This document shows positions 1-11,847 of a DNA stretch of 64,000 nucleotides, piece after piece (position 1 is the first letter of the stretch; each line of letters opens with the position of its first letter). A model generated the notes under the pieces. It was not told where the DNA came from, did not search any database, and saw only the letters and a list, made by a program, of their open reading frames with translations. The stretch spans positions 411,319 through 475,318 of the forward strand of contig NW_005434657.1 of the NCBI RefSeq assembly GCF_000315625.1. Reading direction: 5' to 3'. A program made the position numbers and the translations under genes. The stretch comes from Guillardia theta CCMP2712 (Eukaryota; Cryptophyceae; Pyrenomonadales; Geminigeraceae).

Positions 1-1670
1 GGAGGAGGAGGAGGAGAACGGGCAGAAGCGAGAGCGAGAGGGAGGAGGGGGATATGGTATCATCATCACCACAAGCTTGAGGGTCCTCAAAGTCGGAGTT
101 TGTCTCCCACCTACAGCACCGTCATCTCCCTTCAAGACTTCATCCTGCGCTCACCCCCCAGACAGGGCAGGCTGCGAAGGCGCAGGAACGAGCTGAACGA
201 GCCCCTGATCTTGATGCTCGTCGCTCTGCCCGCTCCGTTAACTTCCCACAGGCAGCAGCCGCGATCAGGCAGTAAGTTTCACCGCTTGCAGTTTCTCAGC
301 AGGGCCATGTTGAACTGGGGGAGGGCAGGGATGAGCGAGGAGGCGGACGGAGAGGAAAGGATGGGCGCTTGCCTTCTCGTGATCGCTTGTGATGTCTACG
401 TTCTGCACATTCTCTGTAGCAGCCGCCCGTCATCGTCCATCAAACATTCCAGGTGCCTCTCACCTAGGATGTTCTGAATGACCTCCCTCCAGTTCCGACA
501 GCAGAACGAGCAAATCTTGAAGCGCGATCATCAGTCGTAGCCTCTCATTCTCCTCCAACCCTCCCCTCCCCATCGCCTCCTCCTCTCCCTCGTCCTCAGA
601 GCAGTACCAACAGGTCCGGAACACGAAAGTATGCGAGCAGTTTACAGAACAGATCGTAGGACAGCAGCTCGAACGGGCATACCCTGCCACACAGTCATGC
701 CCAGTAGCGTGCAAGGCACTCCCCGGACCTCGACGATGGCACTTGTGAGGCGGGACCAGCAGCCTCCTCTTGCTCGTGGTGAGGGTTGGCGCTGCTAGAA
801 GGGACGAGAGAGAATTTTCAACCTTGCGGGTTCTACTTCACAGATCGTACCTCGGCTCAATCGTCATCTCCATTAGGATGTTTGCAGCCCTTTCGACCTG
901 ACAGCAACCAAAGGTCGTCATGGCAACATCACCGCCAACTATCGACAAGAACAGCTGCAACTGCATCTCCATCGTCATCATCTCAACCATGATATCAACG
1001 CATCAAGACTCTAATCATCGTTCTGATTCTTCTCGTCTTCGTTCTCGAATATCACCATCTGGATTAGCAACAAGATGTACAACTTTATCCGCATCTTATC
1101 GTGGCCATCACGATCCTGATCATGATCGAACAAGATCTCGTCTCATGGCATTGCCCGCAACATTATTCCCACTCTCATCTACATCAAAAGCTTATCTCAT
1201 TGCATCGCTCACATTCCATTCTGTTGACTGCAGAACTGAATTTAGGATGTCGACATCAACCGCTGTAGTCAATGTCAGAGCATGAGCAAGCATACTCAGC
1301 TTGATCAGCGCAGGTACATGGAAAGATCGCCGCCAAGTCTCTCAGGCATTCTGGACACGTCAGGTCAGTGCTCACGTCTGGCCGCAAGGAGAAATCGAAG
1401 TGGAGAATCAAAATCAGTGCATGTCCCGCAATTCATTGGAATGTGATTAACACACTGATCGGGTGCGCTCTGAAGATATCATCAAGACATCCAATAGCAT
1501 CACACCTCAGCAGCCTCCTCCCTCTCACACCCAGCATGCCGTTCAGACCATCGAGACGGCATCGTTGCATCACCTTCGTTCACCTGCTCCCTGTCTCTGC
1601 CCCTCCTCGCCGCCTCCTCTTCATCTTTGAACTTGATTCGCTCCGTCCTAGCATGGCGGCCCATGTTCCC
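1..1670. other. no recognisable gene
   Basis: I see no coding region that I can support here. A minus-strand cysteine-rich reading frame at 460-714 is the only one that drew attention, and it shows no recognised domain spacing. The stretch from about 985 to 1200 is rich in CATCATC/CATCGT triplets, like the degenerate ATC microsatellites further along the window. Confidence 0.5.
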
Positions 1671-1675
1671 AGGAT

Positions 1676-1850
1676 GCCGGGCCCGGTATCGTCGTGGCCA
1701 GTGACTGAGTAATGGTCTCCGAACCGGGCCGGGCCGCCGGGCCGGGCCGCCGGGGAAGTGTACAATCACCTTTGCGTTTTACTACTAATCGGTGCCGCTT
1801 TACTGCAAGAGTTCCGCGTGACCGATCACGAGGGCCATTTTTGCCAACAG
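1676..1850. repeat. GC-rich dispersed block 1
   Basis: A very GC-rich stretch with repeated CCGGGCCGG units (1729-1756), a GTGACTGAG motif near 1701 and a GTGACCGATCACGAG motif near 1818. It belongs to a class of blocks that recurs about ten times in the window. The TACCC-rich block begins about 80 bp downstream, an association also seen at 15.0, 40.6 and 59.0 kb. It has no coding character. Confidence 0.55.
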
Positions 1851-1989
1851 GGGTCATATCCTATGAACTTCTGGGGGTGGGGGTTGGCGATCATGGTCTG
1901 CTGGTGTATGGGTCGCAAATGCAATTGGGGTACATAAAACCCAGTTATATAATCACCCACCCCTCCTCATGTGTGTGGAAGGTATTAAT

Positions 1990-3560
1990 TACACCGGTGG
2001 CACCTTTACAATAGCTGTTTTAACACTGTAGGCTGACCCACCTATGGAATGATGACCCCTTGTCCGTAACCCTCCACTTACCCTACCCCCCATTTTTGGT
2101 TCATCTAGCCTCCACCCCTGCGGTCGCTTATGTAGCACGTATCCCATGTCGCAAATGAAGTCAGGTTTGCCGATCACCCCCACCCACTAGCAAGCAGTAC
2201 CTCTACCCTCTCTTAATCTGAAAAGTACCTACCCTTCTCAGAATATCATCCCACCTCAGTGATGAATTACGGATCAACACCCCGTTTCTTCGTAAAAGGG
2301 ACTGGCTACCCCCACCCCATGTTAGGAACCTTGCAAGGAACGAGTTGGGAAGGGGGTGGGGTCCAATGATAAGTCGCAATGAAAAAGTGGATCAACCGGG
2401 TGTACCACCCCCTCTTTTCACCCTCCCTAAAAATTGGAATCCCAATTTATTGGGTATTTTCAGTATACATAATGTATTTTCGTGATGATATTTCAAACTT
2501 TCATGCACTCATTCTGTGATACTCAACTTTCCCAAACAAAAACAAAAATAGTTTTAATATTTTTATGGTACCAAGATTTCTGAACATATTATACTATATC
2601 ACTGAATAACATTTTTAAACTCGAACAGAATCCTGTACAATCCTGGGATCCCTGACTCTATAACTCTTCTGTACCAACTTGTTTTACCTCTTACAAGTTT
2701 CCTCCCTATCATCGGCTTTTAAAATTGTACCAGAATAACCAATTCTTAAAATCGTTTTTAAAACAGGAAAGGCGTCATGCCTTCCCCGCAGTCACAATTC
2801 TCCACCCCGATCAAGACTACCCCGACTACCCCAACCCCCTTGGGTACGTGGTACCCTACCCCCAGCACCAAAGCAATATCGTACCCACCCTTTCCTACCC
2901 GACCCAAGAGGGGAAATTGATCACCCGTACATCTGACCAATTTTAACCCCTCTTGAGGATATTTCTTCTGTACCCCACCACAGGATTTCCCCGAACTTCC
3001 TTCTAGACCCATCCTTTCTTGTGTCCACCCCCTTTGGAAGTACCCTACCAATGAGTTCCCTAATCATTACAGGATCATAGCACCCACAGAAGGACCCACC
3101 CTACATCGCTCAACCCTACCCCATAAACTCCAAGGACTACCCCAGTGCTGATGGTTGAGCCTCACCTTAGCTTTCTCTCCACCCCCACTGTTGTATTTTC
3201 ATCTAGCAGAAGGGGGGTACTCACAACAGTCACAACGAGTAGTTCTCTACCCATTGTATTCCCAGTAAAAGTACGGGTCTATCAAGGCTTTTCACCATGA
3301 AATTGTACCCCTACCCCATGAACAAAGAGTGTTGTACCCACTCCGAGTACAAACTCACTACCCACCCTTCGTTACCCTACCCAGACCCATTCACTAAATT
3401 CTATGGACCCTACCCATACAGATCTCCCCAATCACCCCACCCTATCAAATCATGCACACCACCCCAACCCCCGTCACTGGACTGAACCTTCGTCCCATGG
3501 ATCTTTATCCTCCTCTTTCGCACTGCCCCCCCGCCCTTCATGGCTCCGCACCCCTCCCCG
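1990..3560. repeat. TACCC/CCACCC-rich block
   Basis: About 1.5 kb dominated by degenerate TACCC, CCTACCCC and CCACCC words, interrupted by an AT-rich stretch (2430-2760). Reading frames through it are proline-rich artefacts of the composition. The same word bias appears in shorter blocks at 15.06-15.2, 27.4-27.9, 29.45-29.7 (opposite strand), 40.37-40.6, 43.2-43.45 and 58.7-59.0 kb. The words vary too much in spacing to be an intact telomere or a simple microsatellite. Confidence 0.6.
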
Positions 3561-4184
3561 ACCTCCCCAGATGCTTCTACCCCCACCCCCAACACCCTCC
3601 GGACCATCTGCCTTCACTCCTCACCCTCTATCCTCTCCTGCCATCGACTCCCACCCCCTCCTCTTCTCTTCCACCCCCTTGTCTGGGTCGACAACCTCCT
3701 ACCCCTACACCACGTCCTACCGCATCCTACCTCTCCATGTTCCACCCCGATGCTGCCAGCTAGCATGGATGACATCGACTTAGTTTTATAACCTGACTCC
3801 TTCCCTGCTCCCTCCAAACCACCTATCGCTGCTTCATTGCTCCTCTACACTTTTCATCCGCCTCTGAGCTCAATCCTAGTTGTCATTGTGGATTCATACA
3901 AGGTTCCCCGTCAGCGTCTTGCGTGTGCCATGCCATGCCATTGCACTGATGGCAGGAGAGACGCGTTGATGTCGAGAGAGGAATGAGTTTTCGACTTGAG
4001 CGCGAGTAGAAAGTAACAGGTCTAGCTGCTCAGTTTGTTGGACGACAGCATGATGCGATGCTTAGCTTTACCCTGTGCTGCGTCTTCTGACACGTTCTGT
4101 GATCTTCAGGTTCTCAGTCAAAACTCCCTCTCTGCCACACAGCCTAGCAAGAAGGAGCTTTGTTGCTGAACGGCCGAGTTCACT

Positions 4185-6160
4185 ATGTGTGGATTCTTCA
4201 GAACGCCATTGCTGGTGGTGTCCGCTCTGTGCATCTCGGGCATCGATGCCTTCTCGCACACCGGGGCCTTCCACCAGGGGCTTGCGAGGTCAGATGCATG
4301 TCGCTGTGCGAGGCGTACGATGACGCGGATGCTTCAGGCCCACTCTGCGACGCGCCAGGTTGTCGACCTCGAGGCACGCTACCATGACGCAGACGGCTCC
4401 GAGCAACACCAGGTGAGCTCGTCGCCATGGCATGGGAAGGAGGGACTGATGGTGTGGACACAGGCCTCCTGTGGGACTCGTTGATCTCCTCACTAAGTAC
4501 GCGTGGGGACAGCAGGATCCGGGCATCCCCCTGCCGATCAAAGCGATCCCTGGGCAGGTAGAGCGAGAGCGAGGAGGGTGACGGCGATGTAACGACCGCA
4601 ACAGCCTCCCGAGCCAACCAACGCCGTGACAAAGGAGCACCTGGAGACGCTCTACCGCGACGGCGTCGTTCACATCCCGGGAGTGCTCGACGAGAAGTGG
4701 GTGGAGTACCTCCGAGCGGTGAGGCCCCGCCGATGGCTGCCCGGCGTCGACTGACTGACCTGCGTCATGACAGATCACAGACTGGCAGATCGAGAACCCG
4801 CACATCTGGGCTGTTCCAGGTAGATGCTGACGTCACCTCCTGGCGATGGATCGCATGCTGACCTGTTGGGCAGGCGTTGCCTCCGGCCTGTACGACTACA
4901 TCCAGAGGTCCGCGTGGACGACCAACACAGGCATCTCCTCCTGCAACTTGTGATGCCGCTGGGCTGACGGTAGTTGGACAGGATTCGCTGATTTCTTGTA
5001 CTATAGTCCTGTCGCTTCAGTGCTGGGAGAGGTAGAGGCGCTGCTCCCCCATGGCTCGTCGGCTGACTCCCTTGCAGATGGCCAAGTGCGGATGGTTCCC
5101 CGAGGGAGACAAGAGGTGAGATTCTCCCCTTGCTCCCCCCCAGTCCCCATGTGCTCTCCTCCTCATGCTCTTGCGCTCGCCCCTGTCCCTCCTGCTGACG
5201 CTCTCCCCAGGGGTTTCCACGAGATCCGCATCTCCACCGACCTCCTCATGGTCAACCCGAACAAGGGCTTCAAGTGGCACCAGGACAACCAGAACGGACC
5301 TCTGACCTCGGGCCATGGCGGCAAGCTCGACGCCCTTCGGTTCTGGGTGACCCTGGACGAGACGCCTCCTGACTACGGCGCTCCTGTCTACCTCCGCCGG
5401 TCCCATCTGAACGAGTACGTGGGCAAGGACGAGGTGTTTGTGAACCTGGAGGACGGGGATCTCCCTCAGTTCGCCGAGGACGTTGTGGAGTTCCGGCCGA
5501 AGCCCGGCGACATGCTTATCTGGCACCCTCGTTCGATCCATAAGGTCGACGGAGCTCCCAACGGAGACTGGGGAGGGCGCAAGCGTCGGGTGCTGGGAGG
5601 GACTGTGGCGATCGACGACGCCCAGTACCAGGGGAAGAAGAAGGCTCTCTTCTCCGACATGGGCAACCACAACCTCAAGCAGGGGGATCCGCTCAAGTCG
5701 CCTTTCTTCCCCATCATCTACCCGCAGTCCGACCCTTACGAGAGGGAGTTCCGCGCGCAGGGCAAGGTGCGAGCGTGAGGAGCGGCAGGGGAGCATCTGC
5801 TGACTGGCGAGCAGGTCGGAAGGTCGTTCGGAGGATTCACAAGAATGGTCAAGTCCTTGTTCACCACGGAGAACCTGACGCAGTTCAGCTCCTGGTCCAA
5901 GGTAGGAGGAGGAGGAGGAGGAGGAGGAGGAGGAGGAGTTGATGAGTGTCGAGCAGGTTGTGCAGAATGCGAAGAAGGTTGCCGAGGTCAACGAGCCCTT
6001 CCTGTGGGAGAAGCAGGCGAGAACGATCGTCAAGGTTCGTCCCCATGCTGCCTGCTCGGCTTGTTGCTCACTGAGGGGACAGGAGGAGTACTCCAAGGCG
6101 CTGGCAAGGCAAGGAGCTGCTCTTCAGAAGTTCGAGGAGCTTCTCGGAAGTGGGAAGTGA
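4185..6160 (+). CDS. phytanoyl-CoA dioxygenase (PhyH)-like protein, probably organelle-targeted
   Basis: Predicted Fe(II)/2-oxoglutarate-dependent oxygenase of the PhyH family, encoded in about 11 exons with introns of about 45-100 nt. My splice reading is 4185-4288, 4338-4412, 4464-4557, 4605-4718, 4774-4819, about 4874-4913, about 4974-5031, 5078-5115, 5211-5766, about 5815-5901, then two short exons ending in TGA at 6160. The iron-binding pair is in KWHQDNQ (His/Asp near residues 213 and 215). The distal His is in IHKVDGAPN near residue 300, followed by an Arg-rich RKRRVLGG that would bind 2-oxoglutarate. The N-terminus has a hydrophobic signal peptide of about 22 residues, then Phe and an Arg/Ser/Thr-rich stretch, as in bipartite plastid leaders. 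That leader depends on a 49-nt first intron, which restores frame with exon 3. The substrate cannot be told from sequence. Splice sites around 4914-4973 and the last exons are less certain. Confidence 0.85.
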
Positions 6161-6657
6161 AAGGGAGGGGAAGGTAGAGGGAGCAAGTGAGAATGTTTTT
6201 GTGATTTAGGAGGAGAGGCGGCGGCGCGGGGAGAGGAGGGCAGGGACATGTTGGGGGGGGCCGTTTCCGAGACTGTGAGCATATAAAATAAAAAACAGCA
6301 AGACAAAGGAAAATAAGGAAGGAGGAGGAGGAGATAACATGGCTTGTCTTGATGTGCATAACTGGTCAGATTCTGAAACGAGGACTGCAGCAATGCAAAG
6401 AGAGGGAGGAGGAGGAGGAGGAGGATCAGCAAGTTGGAGGAGGGAGAGGAAGCACATCAGTGACAAGGACAGGAGACTCGAGTAAAAGTTCCTTCCGACA
6501 TATCGCAGTAACGGAGCGAAGCGCACACGCGTTTCCATTTAGATTTACGTGTGACCTGAAAGCACTCGCTGCAATCTCTCTGACGATAACAGATGATGAT
6601 GAGACGTGTGTCCTGATTGGCTCTGATGATGAATCCTCAGACGAGGAGCTATCGACC
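6161..6657. other. intergenic, convergent gene ends
   Basis: Space between the ends of the dioxygenase gene (+) and the methyltransferase gene (-). It has GGA-rich tracts (6320-6345, 6405-6425) and an A-rich stretch near 6281-6315. I see no gene. Confidence 0.6.
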
Positions 6658-7178
6658 TCACGCAAGTGAGAGCAGGTAGCGCGCGTAAGGGGAGAGCGCG
6701 ACGTCTCTGTCCGCTGCCGTCCTGACGAGCCTGAGTAGACGAACGTCCTCCTGCTGGCAGTACGTTGGCAACCGCTCTCTTGCAAGCTCCGATATGTCGA
6801 AAGACTGCAGGAGGATCTCTACCAAACAGTCCTCGACCTTGCGGTCCCGCTCTCGGAACCTGGACAGCAAGTCAGTGGGGAGGAGGAGCAGACCATCGGG
6901 TACCCCAGCAAGACTTGGCACGAGCCGTTGGCAAGGGTGTCGAGAGTCCTGAAAGGTCCTATGAGCCGTCGCATGCGAGAAGAGGCACGACTAGGAAGGA
7001 GAGGGGAGGGGAGGGAAGGGGAGGGGAGGGGAAGGGAAGAGAAGGAAACTTTCACAAGACATCGCCAGCAGGGCGGGCAGTCACACTTACCTTGTCAAGG
7101 GTCCGATGCTCTTCTCGCTGTAAACGCACTCGCTCGCTATAATGAAATCATATTCCTCATAATTGCCGGGCAAGCGCA

Positions 7179-7243
<65 letters not shown>

Positions 7244-8351
7244 CCTGATTCCTCAAACACCTCTGACATGGTATCCCCCCACCGCAGCGTCCTCAAGCAC
7301 CACCGGCAGCCTCTGCTCGCGTTCTCGCTCAAGTTCATCTTGGCCAGCCGCAGGGCCTCACGAGAGACGTCGGTCGCTGTGACCTCCGCCCCTAGCAAGC
7401 AGGCGACCACCGACGGCACTCCCGTCCCCGCCCCAAGCTCGAGCACCCTCCTGCCCCGGAGGCTGGAGCACGAGTGTATGTCTACGAGAGACTCTGCCAT
7501 CACCATAGCCACGTCCCACAGGCTACCTCCAGTCCCCGTGCTCTTTGGGTCCTCATAGCACATCACCCTGAGCGAGCAGACTGAGCTGCCTGCCTGCCCC
7601 CCTGCAGCCTCCATCCCTCCTCCCCTGTGTAGCACGATCTCTCTCCTGCTCAGCGCGCTTGCTCCTTGCGGGTGCCCCGCTCCCCCCTCCCCCCCGAAGT
7701 CGAAGACGATGCAAGGCGACACCAGCTCCATGATCAGCCCTCCTCCAGGGTTCTGCGTGCCCCCGGCCTCCTCCTCCCCTCCCTCCCCGGCTCGCACGTC
7801 GGTCACGGTGAACAGGAGCCTGTACCCCTCCCGCGGCCTCACCCGGGCGCTTCCGGTTACCTGAAGCCGCACCCAGCCCCTGAAGCATCCTCCTCCGTCG
7901 AAGTGAGGGTCGTGCATCTGTTCCTTGTCGTCTCGGTCTGCCAGCAACTGGACCTGCATGTGGCTCGTCTTGACCTGAGGCCTTCGGAGGCCGTTCGCTT
8001 CCACCCTGCCAAGAAGTCAACTCGCCCTCCAGTCAACCAGCCTCCACCCACATGACACTGAGAACGTACTGCTCCAGCTCTCTCCGGGCACGAGCTCTCC
8101 TGCTCTCGCCCTGACCTTCGAGCTCGTTCACGACCTGCTCGTATCCTCCCGTCACTTCCTCCTCCCTCCCTCCCTCCTCCACTTACGCTCTCTCCGAAGT
8201 CCGTCACGAGCTGAAGCGAGATCTGCCGTGCTACCCCCACGTGCAGGACCTTGGGAGGAGCATCCAGGAAGGAGATGCGCCAGTTTCGGCATGTCCAGCA
8301 GTCTGCCCGCGAGGGGGAGGAGGAGAGAGGTTGAGCTTCGACCTGAGCCAT
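6658..8351 (-). CDS. METTL21-type (methyltransferase_16) protein lysine methyltransferase
   Basis: Predicted SAM-dependent protein-lysine methyltransferase. The start is ATG at 8351, exon 1 ends near 8187, and the gene reads to a TAG at 6658. The SAM-binding core is VLELGAGTGVPS (motif I), with TATDVS as the acidic post-I motif. SLWDVAMVMA before it and YDFIIASECVYSE after it are family hallmarks. After an intron ending near 6948 the frame gives TLDTLANGSCQVLLG. A second short intron (about 44 nt) then leads to FRERDRKVED and the terminal SEDIH-like CQQEDVRLLRLVR, matching the METTL21 C-terminal pattern. The N-terminal 200 or more residues are not recognised, though DCWTCRNW near residue 17 is cysteine-rich. 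A Gly-Ala repeat coded by a hexanucleotide microsatellite lies inside the catalytic domain. Target protein unknown; the last two introns are inferred. Confidence 0.8.
7181..7242. repeat. in-frame hexanucleotide microsatellite (CTCCTG)n
   Basis: About ten copies of CTCCTG on the plus strand. In the minus-strand methyltransferase frame it encodes alternating Gly and Ala between motif I and the YDFIIASEC segment, so any change of whole units keeps the frame. Confidence 0.9.
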
Positions 8352-8663
8352 GTTGGAGGCGAGCGGAGCGGAGCTCCCGCTGCTGTCACAGCGTCCCCTC
8401 CGCTCCGCTGCTGTCACAGCGTCCCTCCTCTCATGCCCTCTTCTCGTCCTCCTCCTCCTGTTCCCTCTTCTCCTTCTCCTCTATCCTCTTCTTTCTTCTC
8501 TCCTCCTCTTTCTCCTTCCTCCCTCCGCCTCCTCCTCCTTTCGCCCCCTGTGTTCGCTTCCCATTCCCCGACACAGCCCTCGTCCCCGCTCAACAGGGGG
8601 GCGAATCGTGTCTGGAATCGTGTCAATATCTGTCGATATGAAACAATGGAGGGAGGAGGAGGA

Positions 8664-8731
8664 CGTGGAGGACGTGGAGGACGTGGAGGACGTGGAGGAC
8701 GTGGAGGACGTGGAGGACGTGGAGGGAGGAG
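8664..8731. repeat. 9-bp tandem repeat (GAGGACGTG)
   Basis: Seven or more near-perfect 9-bp units, in the space between the methyltransferase and RCE1 genes. No gene assigned. The 6-9 bp repeat in all frames gives low-complexity shadow proteins. Confidence 0.85.
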
Positions 8732-9159
8732 AAGCAGAGGGAGAGAGGAAGGCAGGCAGGGAGGCAGCGGGATAGCAGGGCAGGCTTAGAGGAGGAGGGA
8801 AGGGAGGAGGAAGAGGATCCCCATTGAGGAGACGTAGCAGGTGAGCTTGACAAGAGGCGGGTGAGTACGAGAGTGAAGAGGCGTTCGTCTGATGAACATG
8901 AGCACATGCGGATCTTGATGAGTACAAGAGTGCACAAGCGCGAAGAGCTTGTCATGATTTGTGTCGGCAGGTCATGGAGGGCGACTTTAGGGCTGTCGAG
9001 GACGACGGGTGGGGGCCTTACGGTCGTGAAACTTCTCTTGTGCACCCACGTCCTCCTCACGAGCTCCTCGTCTTGCAGGTTACAGCATCTTGTACAAGCA
9101 TCAGATCAGGTGTTGGAGGAGGAGGATGTGAACGAGTGGAACGAGCGCCTGACATGCAG

Positions 9160-11029
9160 CCAGCCTCCTGTCATCCATCGCCCTCTGCTCCCTCCTCTCC
9201 ACCAGCTACGTGGCATCCCTCTACCTCTGGCGGGTCTGCTGGACTGGCCGGGGAGCCTCGTGACGTCTGCATGCTCAGGATGCGCTGAAGATTCCCCGCA
9301 ACCACCCGACCTCGATCCGCCAGAGGATCGTCAGGTGGGGACGAGTAGGAGGAGCTGGCGTGCGAGTCTGACGGAGCTGTCAAGTGTCTCCGTCGTCGCC
9401 CTCCTCTCCCCCGCTGTTGTCTGCTGCTTCCTCGATGGAGGTCAAGGTGGACTGCTGACGTCTCGACACCTGAAGAGTTTCATCGCCCAGGGAACTGCAA
9501 CATGGACAAGATCTTGAGGGTAGTCGGCCTCAAGAACGACGATGGTTTCTCGCTTGTATGTAGATTTTACCCTGTGCCTTCGCCTTGCAGTCGCTCTGAT
9601 GATTGCTTCTCCCTCCTCCCTCCTCCCCTCCCCCCTCTGCTCTCTTCACTTCTCCTTTTTCTCCTTCTCCCTTCTCTGCTTTTCTCTCCTCCGTTGTCTG
9701 CTTTTGTTTCCATCTCCTTCCTCCTCCCTCCCTCATCCGCCCCCTCCTCCATCTCCTCCATCAGATCGCATGGCGTCCAGTCCTCCTCATCGTCTCCTTG
9801 TTCTTCGGGCCTCTGGTGTGCTGACGTCCTCCTTCCCACCCTGCCCTGACGCAGAGACAACCAGGTCCTCAACCTGACGGACCTGCTCCTCCACAGCTCC
9901 TGGAGGTGTTTCAGTGCTGGTGGGATGCGAACAGGGTGACGGATGCTGAACAGAGAAGAGCTCTCATCGTTCTCCTGGACCATGCCGGTCACCCAGGTCA
10001 GCCCTCCCTCCCTCCTCCCTCCCCACCTCCCTCCCTCCCTCCCTCCCTCCTCCCTCCTCCCTCCCTCCCTTCCCTCCCTCCCTCCCTCCCTCTCTCCCTC
10101 CCTCCCCTGCTTCCCTCCCTCCCTCCTCATCCCTGTCTTGTTGCAGGTCAGGAATCTCATCGTTGGCCCAGTCACAGAGGAGATCGTCTTTCGTTCCTGC
10201 ATGCTCCCGCTCCTCCTCGTAAGGGACCTCACGTGTTTCCCCTCCCTTCCTGACGGAGATGCAGGAGGCAGGGATGAAACCTGGCCTTGCAATCTTCATC
10301 TGCCCCTTGTTCTTCGGTGAGCGTCACGTTGCGATCGGGAACGGCCTGCCATGACGTCGAGCACGCCAGGATCAGCGCATGTTCACCATGGGTATCAGCT
10401 AATGCTGGAGGGCCACATGAAGAAGTGAATTAGCTCAATGATGTCATGGCAGTGTTTCCTCTGACTTGTGTTCTCAAGGAACGTCGCCATCATCGTCATC
10501 TTTCAGGTCCGTCAATCCCTGCCCATGAGAGGCTGACCCGCCGCGTGTCGAAAGTTCTGCTTCACCACAGTCTTTGGGGCCTTCGTTTCCTACGTGTTCC
10601 TGCGCACGGGACAGCTCCTAACCATTATCTTGTGTGTCGACTCGTCTCAACTCTACAAGGCTCCCTCACTCGTTCTTGCTCAGGATACACTCGTTCTGCA
10701 ACATGATGGGCTTTCCCGCCTTCAGCGAGATGTTCTCTCATGCTTATCGATGGGTAAGGGAGGAGGAGAAGGAGAGGGAAGGAGAGGAGGAGGAGGGGGG
10801 GAGGGGGAAGGGAGGAGTAAGGAAGGTAGGACGGGAAGGAAAGGAGGACGGCGGGAAGGGGAAGGGAAGGGAGGGAGGGAGGGAGGGAGGGAGGGAGGGA
10901 GGGAGGGAGGGAGGGAGGGATGGATGTTTCGATTTGGACGTCGCTCTGACTTCCTATCAGCTCATCTGCCCCTGTCTCGTCGTTGGTCTCTTCGTCTTTA
11001 TCAGAATGTTTGGTTCATGGACCATCTGA
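9160..11029 (+). CDS. RCE1: CAAX prenyl protease 2 (RCE1 / CPBP family)
   Basis: Endoplasmic-reticulum membrane protease that removes the last three residues of prenylated CaaX proteins. Recognised exons in order: the membrane segment SLLSSIALCSLLSTSYVAS from 9160; KIPRNHPTSIRQRIVR near 9288; further membrane segments near 9380-9430 and 9765-9830; RNLIVGPVTEEIVFRSCM at 10150-10205 with the catalytic EExxxR motif; KPGLAIFICPLFFG near 10280-10317; then, after an intron, SAHVHHGYQLMLEGHMK near 10370 with the conserved His; FCFTTVFGAFVSYVFLRTG near 10557; HSFCNMMGFPAFSEMF near 10685; and a final exon ending in TGA at 11029. This order matches RCE1 closely. The initiation codon was not found. It probably lies in an exon upstream of 9160, perhaps from about 8970. 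Two introns hold large CCCT and GGGA microsatellites. Confidence 0.88.
10005..10125. repeat. CCCT/CTCC microsatellite in an RCE1 intron
   Basis: Pyrimidine-only degenerate (CCCT)n tract directly before the exon that carries the EExxxR motif. It may extend the polypyrimidine tract of that intron. Confidence 0.85.
10759..10922. repeat. purine-rich tract with (GGGA)n in an RCE1 intron
   Basis: Purine-only tract ending in about twelve perfect GGGA units (10876-10920), in the last intron of RCE1. It is the opposite strand composition to the pyrimidine tract in the earlier intron. Confidence 0.85.
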
Positions 11030-11397
11030 GCCCATCGACAGAGCTACACTCCTCCTGTACATGTAAATTCTCAACATGATTCTCTGGCGCAGTTCTGGAT
11101 ACATGACACATGTAGAAGTAAAAACCACAAGACACCGAGGGGCCTTTCCCTTAACACACATGTATGCGATGCACTTTAATCCTCTCTTTGAATATATTTT
11201 ATAGCAAGTTTCACCTATACAAGGCAAGCAGCGTCTGCCTGCTGGCACGTCAAGAGAAATCCGCGAGGGCCCGTCGGTCTGGATTTACGCTGAACCCAAA
11301 CAAAGATGCGAGATAACCACAGCCTCAACAAAACGAGCAAAATCTGCAGCGCACGTTGAGCAAAGGACGAATCAAGGCAGGACTGAGGATTCACCTC

Positions 11398-11847
11398 TTA
11401 ACGACGAGGAGCTCCGCGTCCGCGTCCACGTCCTCTTCCTCTTCCACGTCCTCCACGTCCCTGTCCTGGAGCGGAGGCCTGCGGGTTGTGAGTTGAGGTC
11501 ACACCAAGGAACCTCGCCATCACCTTTCCCATCTTGTGCTTCGGCGCGTCCTCGACGAGCAGAGTGTCGAGGTTGAGGTTGTCAGGCAGCAGGTAGTAGC
11601 GGATGTTGCTGCCACGGATGGAGAGCTGCTCGAGAGGGACAGGGGTCTTGTTCCTCATTGTTAATTTTACAGCTTTAAGATGCGTGTTCATCGCCATGTC
11701 AATACCTAGACGAAAACAAGAGGTCAGGGCTGGACATCAGGGCATGACGATCGTACCAACGATGGTTCCATGAACAACAGAACCATTCTTCAACTCGATC
11801 GTCACCGTTTCGTTATTTAGCTTCATCAAGAAACGAACGAGCTTCAT
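11398..11847 (-). CDS. SNRPD1: small nuclear ribonucleoprotein SmD1
   Basis: Core spliceosomal Sm protein that joins the heptameric ring on U snRNAs. Exon 1 (11847-11757) starts with [19 protein letters not shown], the SmD1 N-terminus and Sm1 motif. A 51-nt GT-AG intron (11756-11706) follows, then exon 2 (11705-11398). Exon 2 holds [14 protein letters not shown] and the Sm2 motif [14 protein letters not shown], then an Arg-Gly tail ending in PRR. The intron sits at the Gly codon of GTIVG/IDMAMN. The GR-rich tail is the usual site of symmetric dimethylarginine. Both ends and the splice join are clear. Confidence 0.95.

Noticed and set aside
460-714. Cysteine-rich minus-strand frame resembling a zinc-binding domain
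   Set aside because: The cysteine spacing fits no RING, PHD or similar pattern, another frame of the same DNA reads as a Leu-rich peptide, and there is no neighbouring exon to support it.
1990-3560. Internal telomere
   Set aside because: TACCC words are frequent, but spacing and sequence vary too much for a telomere array, and both orientations occur across the window.
8481-8927. Ser/Thr-rich minus-strand frame across the GGACGTGGA repeat
   Set aside because: A shadow of the 9-bp repeat; no splice-linked exons and no domain.
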